NCBI RefSeq assembly: GCF_000516985.1
Contig: NW_006917103.1
Location: 372,001-436,000 of the forward strand
Source: Pestalotiopsis fici W106-1
Lineage: Eukaryota > Ascomycota > Sordariomycetes > Amphisphaeriales > Sporocadaceae
Reading direction: 5' to 3'
Length of the DNA: 64,000 nucleotides
This document shows positions 35,268 to 45,619 of the stretch, piece by piece. Every line of letters starts with the position of its first letter. Positions within the stretch are counted from its first letter, which is position 1. The notes under the pieces are model-generated. The model searched no databases and was not told the origin of the DNA. It saw only the letters and a program-made list of their open reading frames with translations. Made by a program: the position numbers and the translations under genes.

Positions 35268-37916
35268 CTGGTCTCTTGTTTGTCTATAGATTTACCGACT
35301 ATAGACCGTTCACCATGATAGCAGATAAAAAGAAACACGCCATTGCTGCCAAAGAAAGACGGGGGAAACACCCTGCATTTTAGTACTTTTACCATCTGAG
35401 CCGGTCTCATTGCGATCGCCGCTAGTCTCGCCCGCACTATAGAAATCACGAGCAGTCCTTTTGGTCCCAGTACACACAAGTTTGTCAGTGCATGATCTCA
35501 CTATGGAGACCCGAGGTCCTGGAGTTTGGTGAGACTAGATTTTTCTAGGGCTGGCGTCGGTCCCGATCCAGGGGTATTAAGATTTCTCGTAGCGGCGATT
35601 TGGCTGCTATTTTCAGCTCGAGGATCTTGGTCCCTGTCCGTCCCGCCCACGCTAGATCCTGCGTTTAAATGTTTAGATCATTAGGTAAATGCCGGCTAGT
35701 TGGGCATTACTTTTGTTGTTTCTTATTATTCTGATGACATATCCAATCGCATATATTTGTCGATACTATTCAAGTATTCACGTTTCCCAGAGCTTCGCAA
35801 GTAAATCCTTTTGTCCAAAACTGAAACAGATTACAATTGCGAGATACGTTGTTCATCGTATCGTTGCTGTGCATGTCAAAGTATCTTCCCTCCCCGCAAT
35901 CACGCCCGGCTCTTCTCTAGGTGGTATACGGAATCAGAAGCAAGACTGCCCAGATCAGCAAATGGCTTTTACCTGGTTGTACAAACTGAAATGACAATGA
36001 AAGTCATTTCCCACAGAATCACCGCGATTGAATTATTATTTTTGATTCCTTACCGCGTTGTTCGTGCCAAATACTTGGATACTCGACATTGTGACTTGTC
36101 AAATGTCCCGAATCTCGAACCGCAAAGAATTTCACTGAGGCCAATCAATGCCCAGGTCATACATGCAGGCTCATGGCCAGGCAGTAAGGCGCCTAACAAC
36201 CGACCATGCTGTGCATCTTTAAGAAACGAGAGAGACGGAGTAAAGTCCTCAGTGTCGCAGCTTCAGTATTCCTCTCCCCTGGAACCGGGCAAAAATAGCT
36301 GCGCGGTGTTCATTCTTTCCTCACTCGATCTCGATATCACACAGGCGGAGGCCAGACCTGACAGTGATGAGTTATATGATGAATTACCTTATACTCGTAG
36401 GCGTGACCCTGTATGCATATCCATGATAGACCGCTGACAAGCATGGTACATTTCAGGAAGTCGCTCCCATATTCGTCCGGTCTCTTGCGGTTAGCACGTG
36501 ACAACAGCCCTCTCTACTTTATCTGCTTCATCTCTATATCCCAGCCAGCATTGGCTATGCACTTGGCTCAAATCTATCTCACCTTTTGAGCACTTAGTCC
36601 TTGAGAGCCCCGAGGTTAAGCAGCCAAACCTATTCTGAGGTCATGTTATTCTATTTGATACCGAGATGTTCCTTCTCCTATCCTGTAGCTCTATCTCGGG
36701 TTCTACGCTGCCGCCATAGTTGCGCCATTCCAGCTGAACAAAACCTAGTGCTTTGATGACTTCATAACTGGGAGCGTGTATATTTGACATTCCTGGGCAT
36801 TCTGATCGATTGGTCAAAGCAGCAATACCTGTCTGTTTCCTCTTTTAGACGCCAGCTTTAAAGTTAGCATTCATTCGCTTTTGTTCTCGCTTATCGTGGT
36901 TGCCGCCGGTGAATAGGCTGTATAGTATCGTGCCTGACTCGCTGTTACTTGTCTGTTATCAATTTAGAAACGTAGCCGCCGCAAGTGAGTTACAATTTGA
37001 CGAGCTGTCTCATTTGTGTGTTGGCAGCCCGCGCCGTGATCGAGTCCATCGTCGAGGGTATTGGAACCGGGTGTGAGTTCATCTTAATTATTGCTATTGA
37101 GATAGATAGTTGAAGCCTGGTGATATTCATCATCCTGAAAAAGTGGCATCAATGGATGAGGGAAGAAAGACGTTATAAACCAGGCCAGGGGTACGTATTA
37201 CAATGAAGCAACAGAAGCAAGATCGCAACAGCGCAGAATTGGAGGGCCTCTGAGCTAAATGGATTTATATCCATGATTATATATATACCTGATTTACTTT
37301 TTCATGCCTTGCATTTGCTGGCTGTTACAAAATAGAATATTTTTTTCACGGACTCATCCGAGTGTGGTTGCATCGCGCGTTCTACTGCCTGACCTAAGCA
37401 ATGGTCTTTTACATTCACCTGGCGCGCAAATCCGTCCGGCACTTTCAGAAGCATGGATCTAATATGTACTAGTATCTTGCTGGAAACGGCACAACCTGAC
37501 CATTCAAGACTCCCCATCCGTTACATCGTCGAGCTGCAGGTTGCGTGTGTACGGAGCTTGCCAAGATAGTGGCCCACTGGTATCTGTGCGTGGTGTGTAC
37601 AAGAGGGGCCCAACACCTTTTCCTGGTAAGCAGGGACAATTAACATTGGTCACCCCTCATGATTATCAACAATACTATTTAGCATACCCATGCCACTTTT
37701 CCTCTAGAACGTAAGATTATATGGGCTCGTCCCCGGAAGTAAGCATGCGGGGTTTTGTAAGTTGGACAGGGCTGGCTACGGAATACTGTGCCGTGCTATC
37801 ATCCGGATATCAGTCTAATCTTTTCACTTATAATCACTCGAGGATATCCATCAATCAGCAATGGCCGCGAGACAGACTAGATTATGTGACTGTAACTCGG
37901 CCACAACTATCTGACA
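35268..37916. other. 2.6-kb intergenic, possible gene relic
   Basis: No intact gene. Around 36972-37068 two short coding-like pieces are flanked by good splice signals (CAA|GTGAGT ... GGCAG|CC and ...GGGT|GTGAGT), but no start or later exon was found, so it is noted only as a possible relic. The rest shows no coding signal. Confidence 0.4.
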
Positions 37917-39641
37917 ATGGCCATGTCGAAGACCTTGCGGATGTTGGCTGGCGCGCTGGCCATGGCAGCTCTGTCAAAGGCTTGTGATGAAGACAAGATC
38001 AAGGCTTTTGCAGCTGACTTGCAGACAACGCTCTCAGAGGACGCACGCATAACTTACCCAGGGTCTGAAGAGTTCACAAATGCGACATTTCGCTGGTCGA
38101 CATATGGAAAGCCAACTTTTGCCGTCGCTGTTGATGTTGCCACGGAAGAAGACGTCAGCCAGACTGCAAGTACATACGAAGAGAAGTGTTACACATAATT
38201 TCTTGATTAACACTGCACTATAGGTGAATGTGGCCAATAACCACTCATTGCAATTCCTAGCCACCTCAGGACGCCATGGTGCCATCAAAACGTTGGCTGG
38301 ATTGAGTTGTGGTGTCGATATCAACCTGCGGCAGCTGAACAAGGTTGACATTCAGGCGGATGGCCAAACTGCGATAATACAGGGCGGAATATCAACGAAA
38401 GGGGTAACCGACGCACTCTGGGATGTTGGCAAATGGACAGGTATGGATTTTACCTACTGGCTCACGTTCCGTATGACAGCTCTGACCATGCATAAACAGT
38501 TACTGGCATTTGCGAGTCCACTTCGCTCATGGGCCCCGGACTTGGTGGAGGACATGGGTGGAACCAAGGCCGATACGGGCTCGGCGCTGATCAGTTTGTC
38601 GAAGCTAATCTTGTGCTTGGCAACGGCTCTACGATTACAGTTTCAGATGAATCTCATGATGACCTCTTCTGGGCGCTACGCGGCGCTGGTCATAATTTTG
38701 GTATTGTAACCTCCATCAAATATCGCATCTATGATGTGCCTGAGAACAATACGTGGCTTGTAGGCCAGTACGGGTACACACAGGACAAGCTTGAGGCGCT
38801 TTTTGGCTTGTTCAACGAGTTCACGGCCGGTGGAGAGCAGCCAGTTGAGCTGCGGTACTGGGCGACCTTTGTCCATAACCTCAGTGTCGATCCTGTCAAT
38901 GTAAGAAGACCCTGCTTCGACTGACAAACTTTTGTAATAAATCCGCTAATGATTGAAGGCGGCCATTCTTCTCTGGCTTGTGTATGAGGGGACCGAAGAG
39001 CAAGCAGCTCCATATATCTCTCAGCTCGAGGCTATCGGCCCAGTCACGACAACTTACAGCTCGACGAACTATCCAGGGCTCGGAGCCTTGACCGGCAACA
39101 ACATACCCGATAACTTGACTTCAGACTTGCACATCTCACGTTTTCCCATCGGGACCAAGTCCTTCAATCTGACTGCGCATCGCAAGGCGTACGACATTTT
39201 CAACAACGTTACAATAACGTATCCCGCACTGAATGGCTCAGCTTTCCTCAACGAGGGCTACTCAGTCAAGGCTGTACAAGCCATACCAAACGAGAGCACT
39301 GCGTATCCGGAGAGATTCAACAATCTTTTAATGTAAGTTTTGGAAAAAATATTTTCGTCCACGTGTCGTAATATCTAATCATCATTAGTTCGGCCAATTT
39401 GAGAAACGTACCCGACCCCTTCCTGGACCAAGTTAGCACCGATGCCGGGCTTGAAATCAGGCGAGTTCTGTTGGAAGGCACTGGATCTTCGGAAATGAAC
39501 ACATATGTAAACTATGTCGTTGGCGATGAGAGCCTCGAGGACTGGTATGGTCATGAAGAGTGGAGAATTGAAAGGCTAAGGTCTCTGAAGGCAATGTACG
39601 ACCCAGATCACAAGTTCAGCTTCTATGCGCCTATCGAGTAA
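37917..39641 (+). CDS. Secreted FAD-dependent oxidase, berberine-bridge (BBE) type
   Basis: Model: join(37917..38165, 38224..38440, 38500..38900, 38959..39332, 39389..39641), 497 aa. A hydrophobic N-terminus looks like a signal peptide. An FAD-binding_4 domain holds S-G-R-H-G with His101 and G-I-C-E-S with Cys160; their 59-residue spacing fits the double covalent flavin attachment of BBE-like oxidases. The C-terminal BBE block (N-Y-V...L-E-D-W-Y-G...L-K-A-M-Y-D-P-D) is complete. Family role: oxidation of sugars, alcohols or secondary-metabolite intermediates with O2, giving H2O2; substrate unknown. The first intron (38166..38223) must use a GC donor (GCAAGT...TAG): a GT donor four bases later would break the frame, while the GC donor restores the family sequence. 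Other introns are ordinary, 56-60 nt. Confidence 0.92.
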
Positions 39642-40003
39642 GCGCTTGGCGGCAAGACGTTGAGTATTCCGGGAACTTACCCACTCAAATATATCAATTT
39701 GTTGGTATTGTCTTGAAAAGAATGCACAAGACTGCGTTTATACCTGTGAGTGTCTACGCTCATCAGAATGCTGCTTTGTACCATCTAGTCTGCACGATTC
39801 TATATTCACTTTTTGCATTCACATTCGTCAAAGCTTTGAAAATGGAACTCTTCTTTATTCATTTATTTTTCATCTTTTCCTAAAACAGAAACAAAGTCCA
39901 CATGGTATTTAATGCTTACCTCCTGTACTTGACTAAACTCGCACCGACTGAGGAATCCGGGGTCTGTAACCTTCACCAGAACACTCAAAGTCAGTCATTG
40001 TCA
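39642..40003. other. Intergenic, convergent 3' ends
   Basis: Short AT-rich spacer between the FAD oxidase and the next gene on the opposite strand. Nothing else seen. Confidence 0.5.
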
Positions 40004-41446
40004 CTACCACCGGCCCAAGAAAAGATCCTCAAATTGGTCATACCAATCGTCAAAGCCTTCCACTGAGGGTTTTCTAAGCATAATTCTCCCGTGGGTAATC
40101 AGCGCAATGACCCAGAAGGCTATAAACTGAGCATGGGTCAGCTTGTCAAATCCTGGCGGCCCAAAGTGAGAGATTATGTACATCACGAGGACTCCAAGGC
40201 CCAAGAGGATATGCTGAATGATGGAGAGAGCCAAGCTTTGTCTTTCATGTCTGAAAATGATGCAGAACTGAGACCAAAGGAAGAGAAATATCGCGACGCT
40301 CGGGATGGGCATCCGAATAATGTCGTCCAAGCTGTGTTGAAGCGGCAGGAAATTATACAACAGTCTTGGTGGCGCACGCAGTCTCAACTCATCCATTTTC
40401 AAGTCGATGTATATAGTCCAGGCCAAGAACCCGAAGCTGAGGACCAGGAGCAGCCACAGGATAGAGAGACTCAGCTTGGACAGCCTCCTCCACAGGCCGT
40501 TGGGCTGCATAGCACTGACATTGTCGACGCCGAGCTTTTCGAGGTCATCATGGCGCGACCAGTGCTCTCTCCAGTAAGTCGCCTGCCTCTGGCTGTGGTT
40601 GGCAGACTGCGTGAAATCTGCTGAGCCAATCTTCCACTCGGATAGATGCTTGGTGATGAAAGCAAAGCTATCCCAAAAGGCCAGGCCGTGTCCGAATCCA
40701 TGAGGGTCCCGCAACTCCCGCTTGCGCTCCTCGGAATCTTCCTTCTTGTAGCAACTGCCGATTCCCAAGTACATGTGCAGCATGGCCTGGACCATGCTCA
40801 CGAGAAGATCGTCCAACGCGCGCTTCTCAATGTGGCGAGTAAAGTCGGTCGTCATGAACTCGGCAATCGTCCAGTCTCGCTTGAGATCCGCCTCGGGGAT
40901 GTTGTACGTGATGCTATGAATCGTGAGGACCTTTCGCTGCGGATCAAAGCGCGCACCAGACGGCACAATGATCCTTCCCGAGGGACTGAGCTGTAATGTG
41001 CCCGCCTTGTTTATGAGCTCGAGTCTCACAAGGGGGTCAGTCGCCATGAATACATTGTCGGCTCCGCACACGGGGCGCGTGAGCAGCCCCGAGAAGAAGT
41101 CGTGGTCAATCATGGCCACATAGTGCTCGAGGAACTGCTCCACCATGCCCCGACCCGAGTTGACGTTGACGGCAAAGCCGCGCGACCAGCGCTCCCGGGC
41201 GCTCTCCATTCGGTGGCTGGAAGTCGCCGTGTTGCGCGCGTACGAGTGCTCCGAGACTAGAAGCGACAGGCTGTTGGCGCTGTGGCGCTTGGTTCCCGCG
41301 ACTCGAATTACTTCAAAGTTCTTGAGAGCCTCGACATCATCCATCTCGCGCCAGGCATCGGCGCGAGTTCGCCAGTCGACAATGATTTTCTCTGCTTGCG
41401 CACGGTCCATGACTGGAACACGTGGAGCTGTTGTTGGAGCTGCCAT
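40004..41446 (-). CDS. Membrane protein with degenerate SprT-like domain
   Basis: Single exon, 480 aa from the ATG at 41444-41446. The N-terminal part (about residues 95-240) has the order of a fungal SprT-like metalloprotease domain: F-L-E-H-Y...D-H-D-F-F-S-G-L-L, then V-R-L-E-L-I, S-P-S-G-R-I, and a helix A-L-D-D-L-L-V-S-M-V-Q-A-M-L-H-M-Y. In active SprT proteins the corresponding segment is H-E-M-x-H; here the first His and the Glu are Q and A, so zinc-protease activity is unlikely. The C-terminal 150 residues hold three or four membrane segments (near 320-345, 385-400 and 410-460), not usual for SprT proteins. The SprT link is my inference by eye, not a database match. If it is wrong, this is simply an unknown fungal membrane protein. 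The downstream end is convergent with the FAD oxidase gene. Confidence 0.6.
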   Translation of the reverse strand: MAAPTTAPRVPVMDRAQAEKIIVDWRTRADAWREMDDVEALKNFEVIRVAGTKRHSANSLSLLVSEHSYARNTATSSHRMESARERWSRGFAVNVNSGRGMVEQFLEHYVAMIDHDFFSGLLTRPVCGADNVFMATDPLVRLELINKAGTLQLSPSGRIIVPSGARFDPQRKVLTIHSITYNIPEADLKRDWTIAEFMTTDFTRHIEKRALDDLLVSMVQAMLHMYLGIGSCYKKEDSEERKRELRDPHGFGHGLAFWDSFAFITKHLSEWKIGSADFTQSANHSQRQATYWREHWSRHDDLEKLGVDNVSAMQPNGLWRRLSKLSLSILWLLLVLSFGFLAWTIYIDLKMDELRLRAPPRLLYNFLPLQHSLDDIIRMPIPSVAIFLFLWSQFCIIFRHERQSLALSIIQHILLGLGVLVMYIISHFGPPGFDKLTHAQFIAFWVIALITHGRIMLRKPSVEGFDDWYDQFEDLFLGRW

Positions 41447-42244
41447 TGTAGCAGCAATTTTGTCGACGTTTTATGAATTGTTGTTTAAGACAGTAGAATG
41501 ATGTTGTGAAATTGAAATAGTGTTCTATGTTGTAAGAATTGTAAGCTCATTGCTGTGCAGTGTTCTCTTGAGTCAAATTTCTTCATGTCTATTCAGTTCT
41601 GAATGGGGTATTTATATTCATATCTTGAAAGTGATTCACATCACAAAGACTTGTTATCAAAAGTTGACATGAAAGCACTTTTCGACATTTGTGGCGTTAA
41701 CTAGGACGTACCATAGACCACATCAAGGTGTGTGTAGAGCCTTCATGGTTACAGAACAAGGCATTGTGCAAAGAAGTATTGTCTTTGTTCCTGGCATGTT
41801 CCAGCGGATGGCAATGCACAACAATAGCTTTTACGAAGTGATAGGCGATGCAGATCACTCGACGGCGAAAGCTGCCCGGGTGTGCCTGTTGGCCTGCTTG
41901 TTTTGTTCTCTGCGCTCTACCGTGTCATCAAAGCCATACAAAGGTGGACAATGCGCAAAGTGAGATCATGTAACAAGGAGGCACATGAACTTGTATATAT
42001 CAACCCCTGTCAAGCCACTTTGCCAAGACTCTTGGTACTGTTGTATCGGCAGACTACACCAGAATTGTCTCATATTGAGTCGAGTTGAAGAGTGTTGTGT
42101 CGTTACCTTTCTTTAGTGTACCATACAATCTGTTCTTGACGGCAGGACTGTCCATCTTTCGTGGCAACTATATACGACACCTGAATCTTCCGCACACGTG
42201 ATGTTTTGGCGGCTCAGGCATTTTGCTTGCTTTTCTATTCTACG
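41447..42244. other. Intergenic, no gene seen
   Basis: Divergent promoter region of the membrane-protein gene and the tail-anchored-protein gene. Short frames without motifs. Confidence 0.5.
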
Positions 42245-42859
42245 ATGGATACATTACTCGAAACTGCAAACCGCCGACACAGCCGGATGGCTTTGATGGC
42301 GGCGAGATCTCGGAGCATGCCCCCGAGTGCTTTACGCCAGGCCTGGTCGCCTGAAAGGAAGCTTCCAGCCTCCCTCGAAAGTGCTCGCAATGAAGTTTTG
42401 TCCGAAAAGGGTGAGCCGAGCCCGAAAAACCGACATTCCGACACTTCGGGCAGTTATCACATTGCGTCTCGTCGTACGTCTAGACTTGGTAAGTCCACTC
42501 GTTCCAAAAAGAAGTCGCCTCTCGTTATTTTGTTGCAAACCGATGGCAACTCTAGCCGTTACAGTCTGGTCCGAGGCAACGAATTAGTCAAGGTGGGAAG
42601 ACAAAGGGCTGACCTTGAGAAGCCCTTACCACCGTCGCCCTCCAATATGGAGCTATCGGTGCCAGTAAACAATGCTGGTCGACTTGACGCAGCTACGTCA
42701 CAAGACATGTATAGACAAAGCGAATTCGATTTGGAGGCACAAAAGGAAAAGATTGAGAGGAATCGCTTTTGGATTCTTGCCGTTTTCACCGTGATTACGG
42801 GACTGGGCACAATTATACTCGTCCTCATAGAAGTTTCTGACTTCTTTTCCGGCGATTGA
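42245..42859 (+). CDS. Hypothetical tail-anchored membrane protein
   Basis: Single exon, 204 aa from the ATG at 42245. The first about 170 residues are hydrophilic, rich in Arg, Ser, Lys and Pro, with basic clusters (R-S-K-K-K-S) and no recognisable fold. A short charged helix (Q-K-E-K-I-E-R-N-R) precedes a single C-terminal membrane segment (about residues 175-197) and a short S-D-F-F-S-G-D tail. This is the layout of a tail-anchored protein with a cytosolic head. I do not recognise the family. The M-D-T-L start is preferred because upstream in-frame starts are non-ATG. Confidence 0.55.
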   Translation: MDTLLETANRRHSRMALMAARSRSMPPSALRQAWSPERKLPASLESARNEVLSEKGEPSPKNRHSDTSGSYHIASRRTSRLGKSTRSKKKSPLVILLQTDGNSSRYSLVRGNELVKVGRQRADLEKPLPPSPSNMELSVPVNNAGRLDAATSQDMYRQSEFDLEAQKEKIERNRFWILAVFTVITGLGTIILVLIEVSDFFSGD

Positions 42860-43651
42860 GGCTAGAGAGATGAACGTAATGTATAGAATACGAGTTACAT
42901 ACTACAATTGGCAATTAATTAGTAGGGATACGCTTCCTTATTGTGAAAAAAGTGACTTGACTCTTTAGTCTTGATCGTAGCAATGAGAAAGTCGTGGCCA
43001 TGACACAGCTCTCTTCTGGCCCTTCAATGCCATGATTCCAATGCAGCTGACGCTCAAGTCAATGCTAATACGAGTTAATTGGGAAGAAGCACAGATGACA
43101 TGTAATTTGTCATTAATCATCTTGCTCCTCGTGTCTCGTCGAGTCAATGAGCGTATTTGACCAAAAAAGGAGCCTCACGCTCAAACATGTGACTAATTCG
43201 CGTAGATGTTGCTTTTCAAACTTGGTAATGCAATAGCTAGGATGAGCATATAACTCCTGGTTTTTTTTTTTTTTCATGTTCATCAAAAACCCTGATTTCC
43301 TTGTGCTGTCGCAACAGGAACATTGAAATTGACGAGTCGTAATCATACAACAAACAATGCACGTGATCAACAAAAGATGAAAAAGTCTGGAACAATGGCT
43401 AACTTTGAGAACAAGAGCATTTTTATGGGAAGCAAGATTTTATTTCCAAGATCAAAAATATTGTTATTGAGAAGCAATTATGTTGTTATCAAGAGCAAAG
43501 ACCTTGTGTTGTTTGCTATCTAAGGGCAGACAGCTATATATTCTAGGCATCTATTTGATGGTTGATTGAAAGTTTCTACACAACCATAACAGCCGACAAA
43601 ACAGTAACAATTAACAAGATTTCAAAGAAACAAACCAACTCCATTCACACC
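42860..43651. other. Intergenic, AT-rich
   Basis: A poly-T run lies at about 43261-43274. No gene seen; the last part is the leader of the F-box-like gene. Confidence 0.5.
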
Positions 43652-44848
43652 ATGAATCGGTCAATAACCACACCTGGAGAAGCACCTCTTCTTCGCCTCT
43701 CTACGGAGCTTTATCAAATGATTGCCGAGTATTTGAAGGATCCAGAGGACCTTGCAGCTCTCGTGAATTGTTGCAAAACATGCATGCTTGTTTTTGGTAA
43801 GGACTTTGTCCATATACGATCTGCAAAACGGTGGGCGCTGGAACAAGCAGGCATCTATTACCCGGCCAAGTCAACACTTCAGATGGCAGCCGCGTGCTGT
43901 TTCGACAAGGACGTGTTTATGTGGATTCTGGATCTTTACATCAAGCATTACCCTCAGTGCATCGAACGTGATCGCTTGTGGTATGAGCACTGGTCCCCCG
44001 AATTCGTCGATGGTCTTCTTGAAATTGCGATCAGGTATGGAAATACGGTGGCCGTCCAAGCGTTTCTTGACCGAGGAATGAACATTCCAAGATCTGCTGA
44101 CGTAAATGAAATTCTCTACGAATTTCGTTTTCCTCTCAGCCTCGCTCTCTGGCGAACTGAAAACCCCTCATATATGAACATTGTGCGTTCGCTCTTGGAT
44201 GCAGGTCATTACGTCACCCAGGATCCCCTGGCTACGGCTGTAGCATTGAAGGATGTGGATCTCTTCCAAAATTTACTAAATCATGCCCTAGAACACGCAG
44301 GACCGGTTGGCAGACCAGACCTCCTGAATTGGAGAAAGCTCCAACCTGGAGGCAAGGTACAAAGACGACTATGGAGATACCACATGCTCCAAGTATTGAT
44401 CCAAAGCGGCAGCAAAATCATAGAAAGTCCCGCGGACTTGCACAGGTTTTGGATCTGCCCAACGGCCCCGGTTTGCAAAGCGCTACGCCTTGGCTGTCCA
44501 CAGAATGCACTCTTGCTACAAAGGCACCAAGGTCTCCAAAAGGTCTACAAACCTTTGCTCATGCGGCAGATGATTGCAGGGGTATGTCAAGCTCATTCTT
44601 CAGGCAGACCTAGATCTCAGAGGGATTCACTCGACGATTGCCCGTCATTGGTTGTATTCATCAAGAGATTTCATCCTGAATTCACTGTACATCTGTGCAG
44701 TCCAGAGACTTTTGAGGGTACAGACGACAATCAAAAGTGGCGAGAGGGCTGTGAATTTCTAGTGTCTCAGTTGCTTCAATATTTCCCTGCTTCGCACGAG
44801 GTGGTAAAGTATCTGCTTGACAATGGATGGACAGTTCCAACTGCCTAG
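43652..44848 (+). CDS. F-box-like protein with degenerate ankyrin-type repeats
   Basis: Single open frame, 398 aa from the ATG at 43652 (an upstream extension would need a TTG start). The N-terminus, P-L-L-R-L-S-T-E-L-Y-Q-M-I-A-E-Y-L..D-L-A-A-L, matches an F-box-like or ankyrin-associated helical start in fungal proteins. The body contains helical pairs such as L-L-E-I-A-I-R-Y-G-N-T-V-A-V-Q-A-F-L-D-R-G and I-V-R-S-L-L-D-A-G, ending with V-V-K-Y-L-L-D-N-G, which resemble degenerate ankyrin repeats. Family role, if correct: substrate adaptor for an SCF ubiquitin ligase. A section around 44560-44640 reads less convincingly and could hide a short intron or error. No signal peptide or membrane segment. 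Confidence 0.6.
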   Translation: MNRSITTPGEAPLLRLSTELYQMIAEYLKDPEDLAALVNCCKTCMLVFGKDFVHIRSAKRWALEQAGIYYPAKSTLQMAAACCFDKDVFMWILDLYIKHYPQCIERDRLWYEHWSPEFVDGLLEIAIRYGNTVAVQAFLDRGMNIPRSADVNEILYEFRFPLSLALWRTENPSYMNIVRSLLDAGHYVTQDPLATAVALKDVDLFQNLLNHALEHAGPVGRPDLLNWRKLQPGGKVQRRLWRYHMLQVLIQSGSKIIESPADLHRFWICPTAPVCKALRLGCPQNALLLQRHQGLQKVYKPLLMRQMIAGVCQAHSSGRPRSQRDSLDDCPSLVVFIKRFHPEFTVHLCSPETFEGTDDNQKWREGCEFLVSQLLQYFPASHEVVKYLLDNGWTVPTA

Positions 44849-45619
44849 GTAAGTATTGGAGAGCGAAGGTTCTGTTGGACAGGTTCCCACAGCCAGGTAA
44901 GTCAGCACCAACCTTTGAGAATACTAGAGAAGCGTTGGTGACTCATAAGGAGCATCTCGTCAAGAATGAATAACATTGATACGTGTTGAATAAGTTGTAC
45001 AGTGCATAATCCAAAGAAGAATGGCATAATGAATTTTCTTTTAGTAACTGGCCAAGTAAATACAGCCGTCAAGTGTTCAAAGACACAATGTACAAGTCTT
45101 CTTAATGTTAGGCCGCAGACTGAGGCTGCTGTTCCTCATGAGTACCTAATTTGGTCGTACTTTCCTGGCCGCCTGCTACCTCAACGCCTCTCGGTGACTT
45201 GATTTGACGCCACGATCTGACATTGGCGAAGAAGCAGACTGGTCCGCGCCCTCTTGGTCCGGGTCAGGCACGTAGTCGCTCTGCTCGGCCTTGAGACTGA
45301 TGGGGTCGCCGAGCATGCTCGGGTTCGCGTACGAGCCGTAGAGCGCCGGGTAGCAGTTGGTCTTGAAGCTCTGCTTTCCTTTATCACTACCATATCATTC
45401 TTCTTCGGTAGCAACACAGGTCAGTCTGCGCCTCCCATATTTGTCCGTGACAATTATTTCCCAACGCCCTCAGTCAACTTGGAGCTGTCGAGGGCCTTCG
45501 CCTCATCCGCCGATAAGCGCTCCTGGTTCTCAGGCTACTAACGAATGTCTTGTTTGGATTGCAGTCGCATCGGTAAATGCAGGACGATGAGCAAATGCGC
45601 AATGTACCGAGCTCCGATT
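44849..45619. other. Intergenic with gene-like fragments
   Basis: Two short GC-rich coding-like pieces face each other: minus strand about 45181-45393 (contains N-C-Y-P-A-L-Y-G-S-Y-A-N-P) and plus strand about 45420-45541 (contains F-V-R-D-N-Y-F-P-T-P). Neither has a complete gene around it. Confidence 0.35.
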
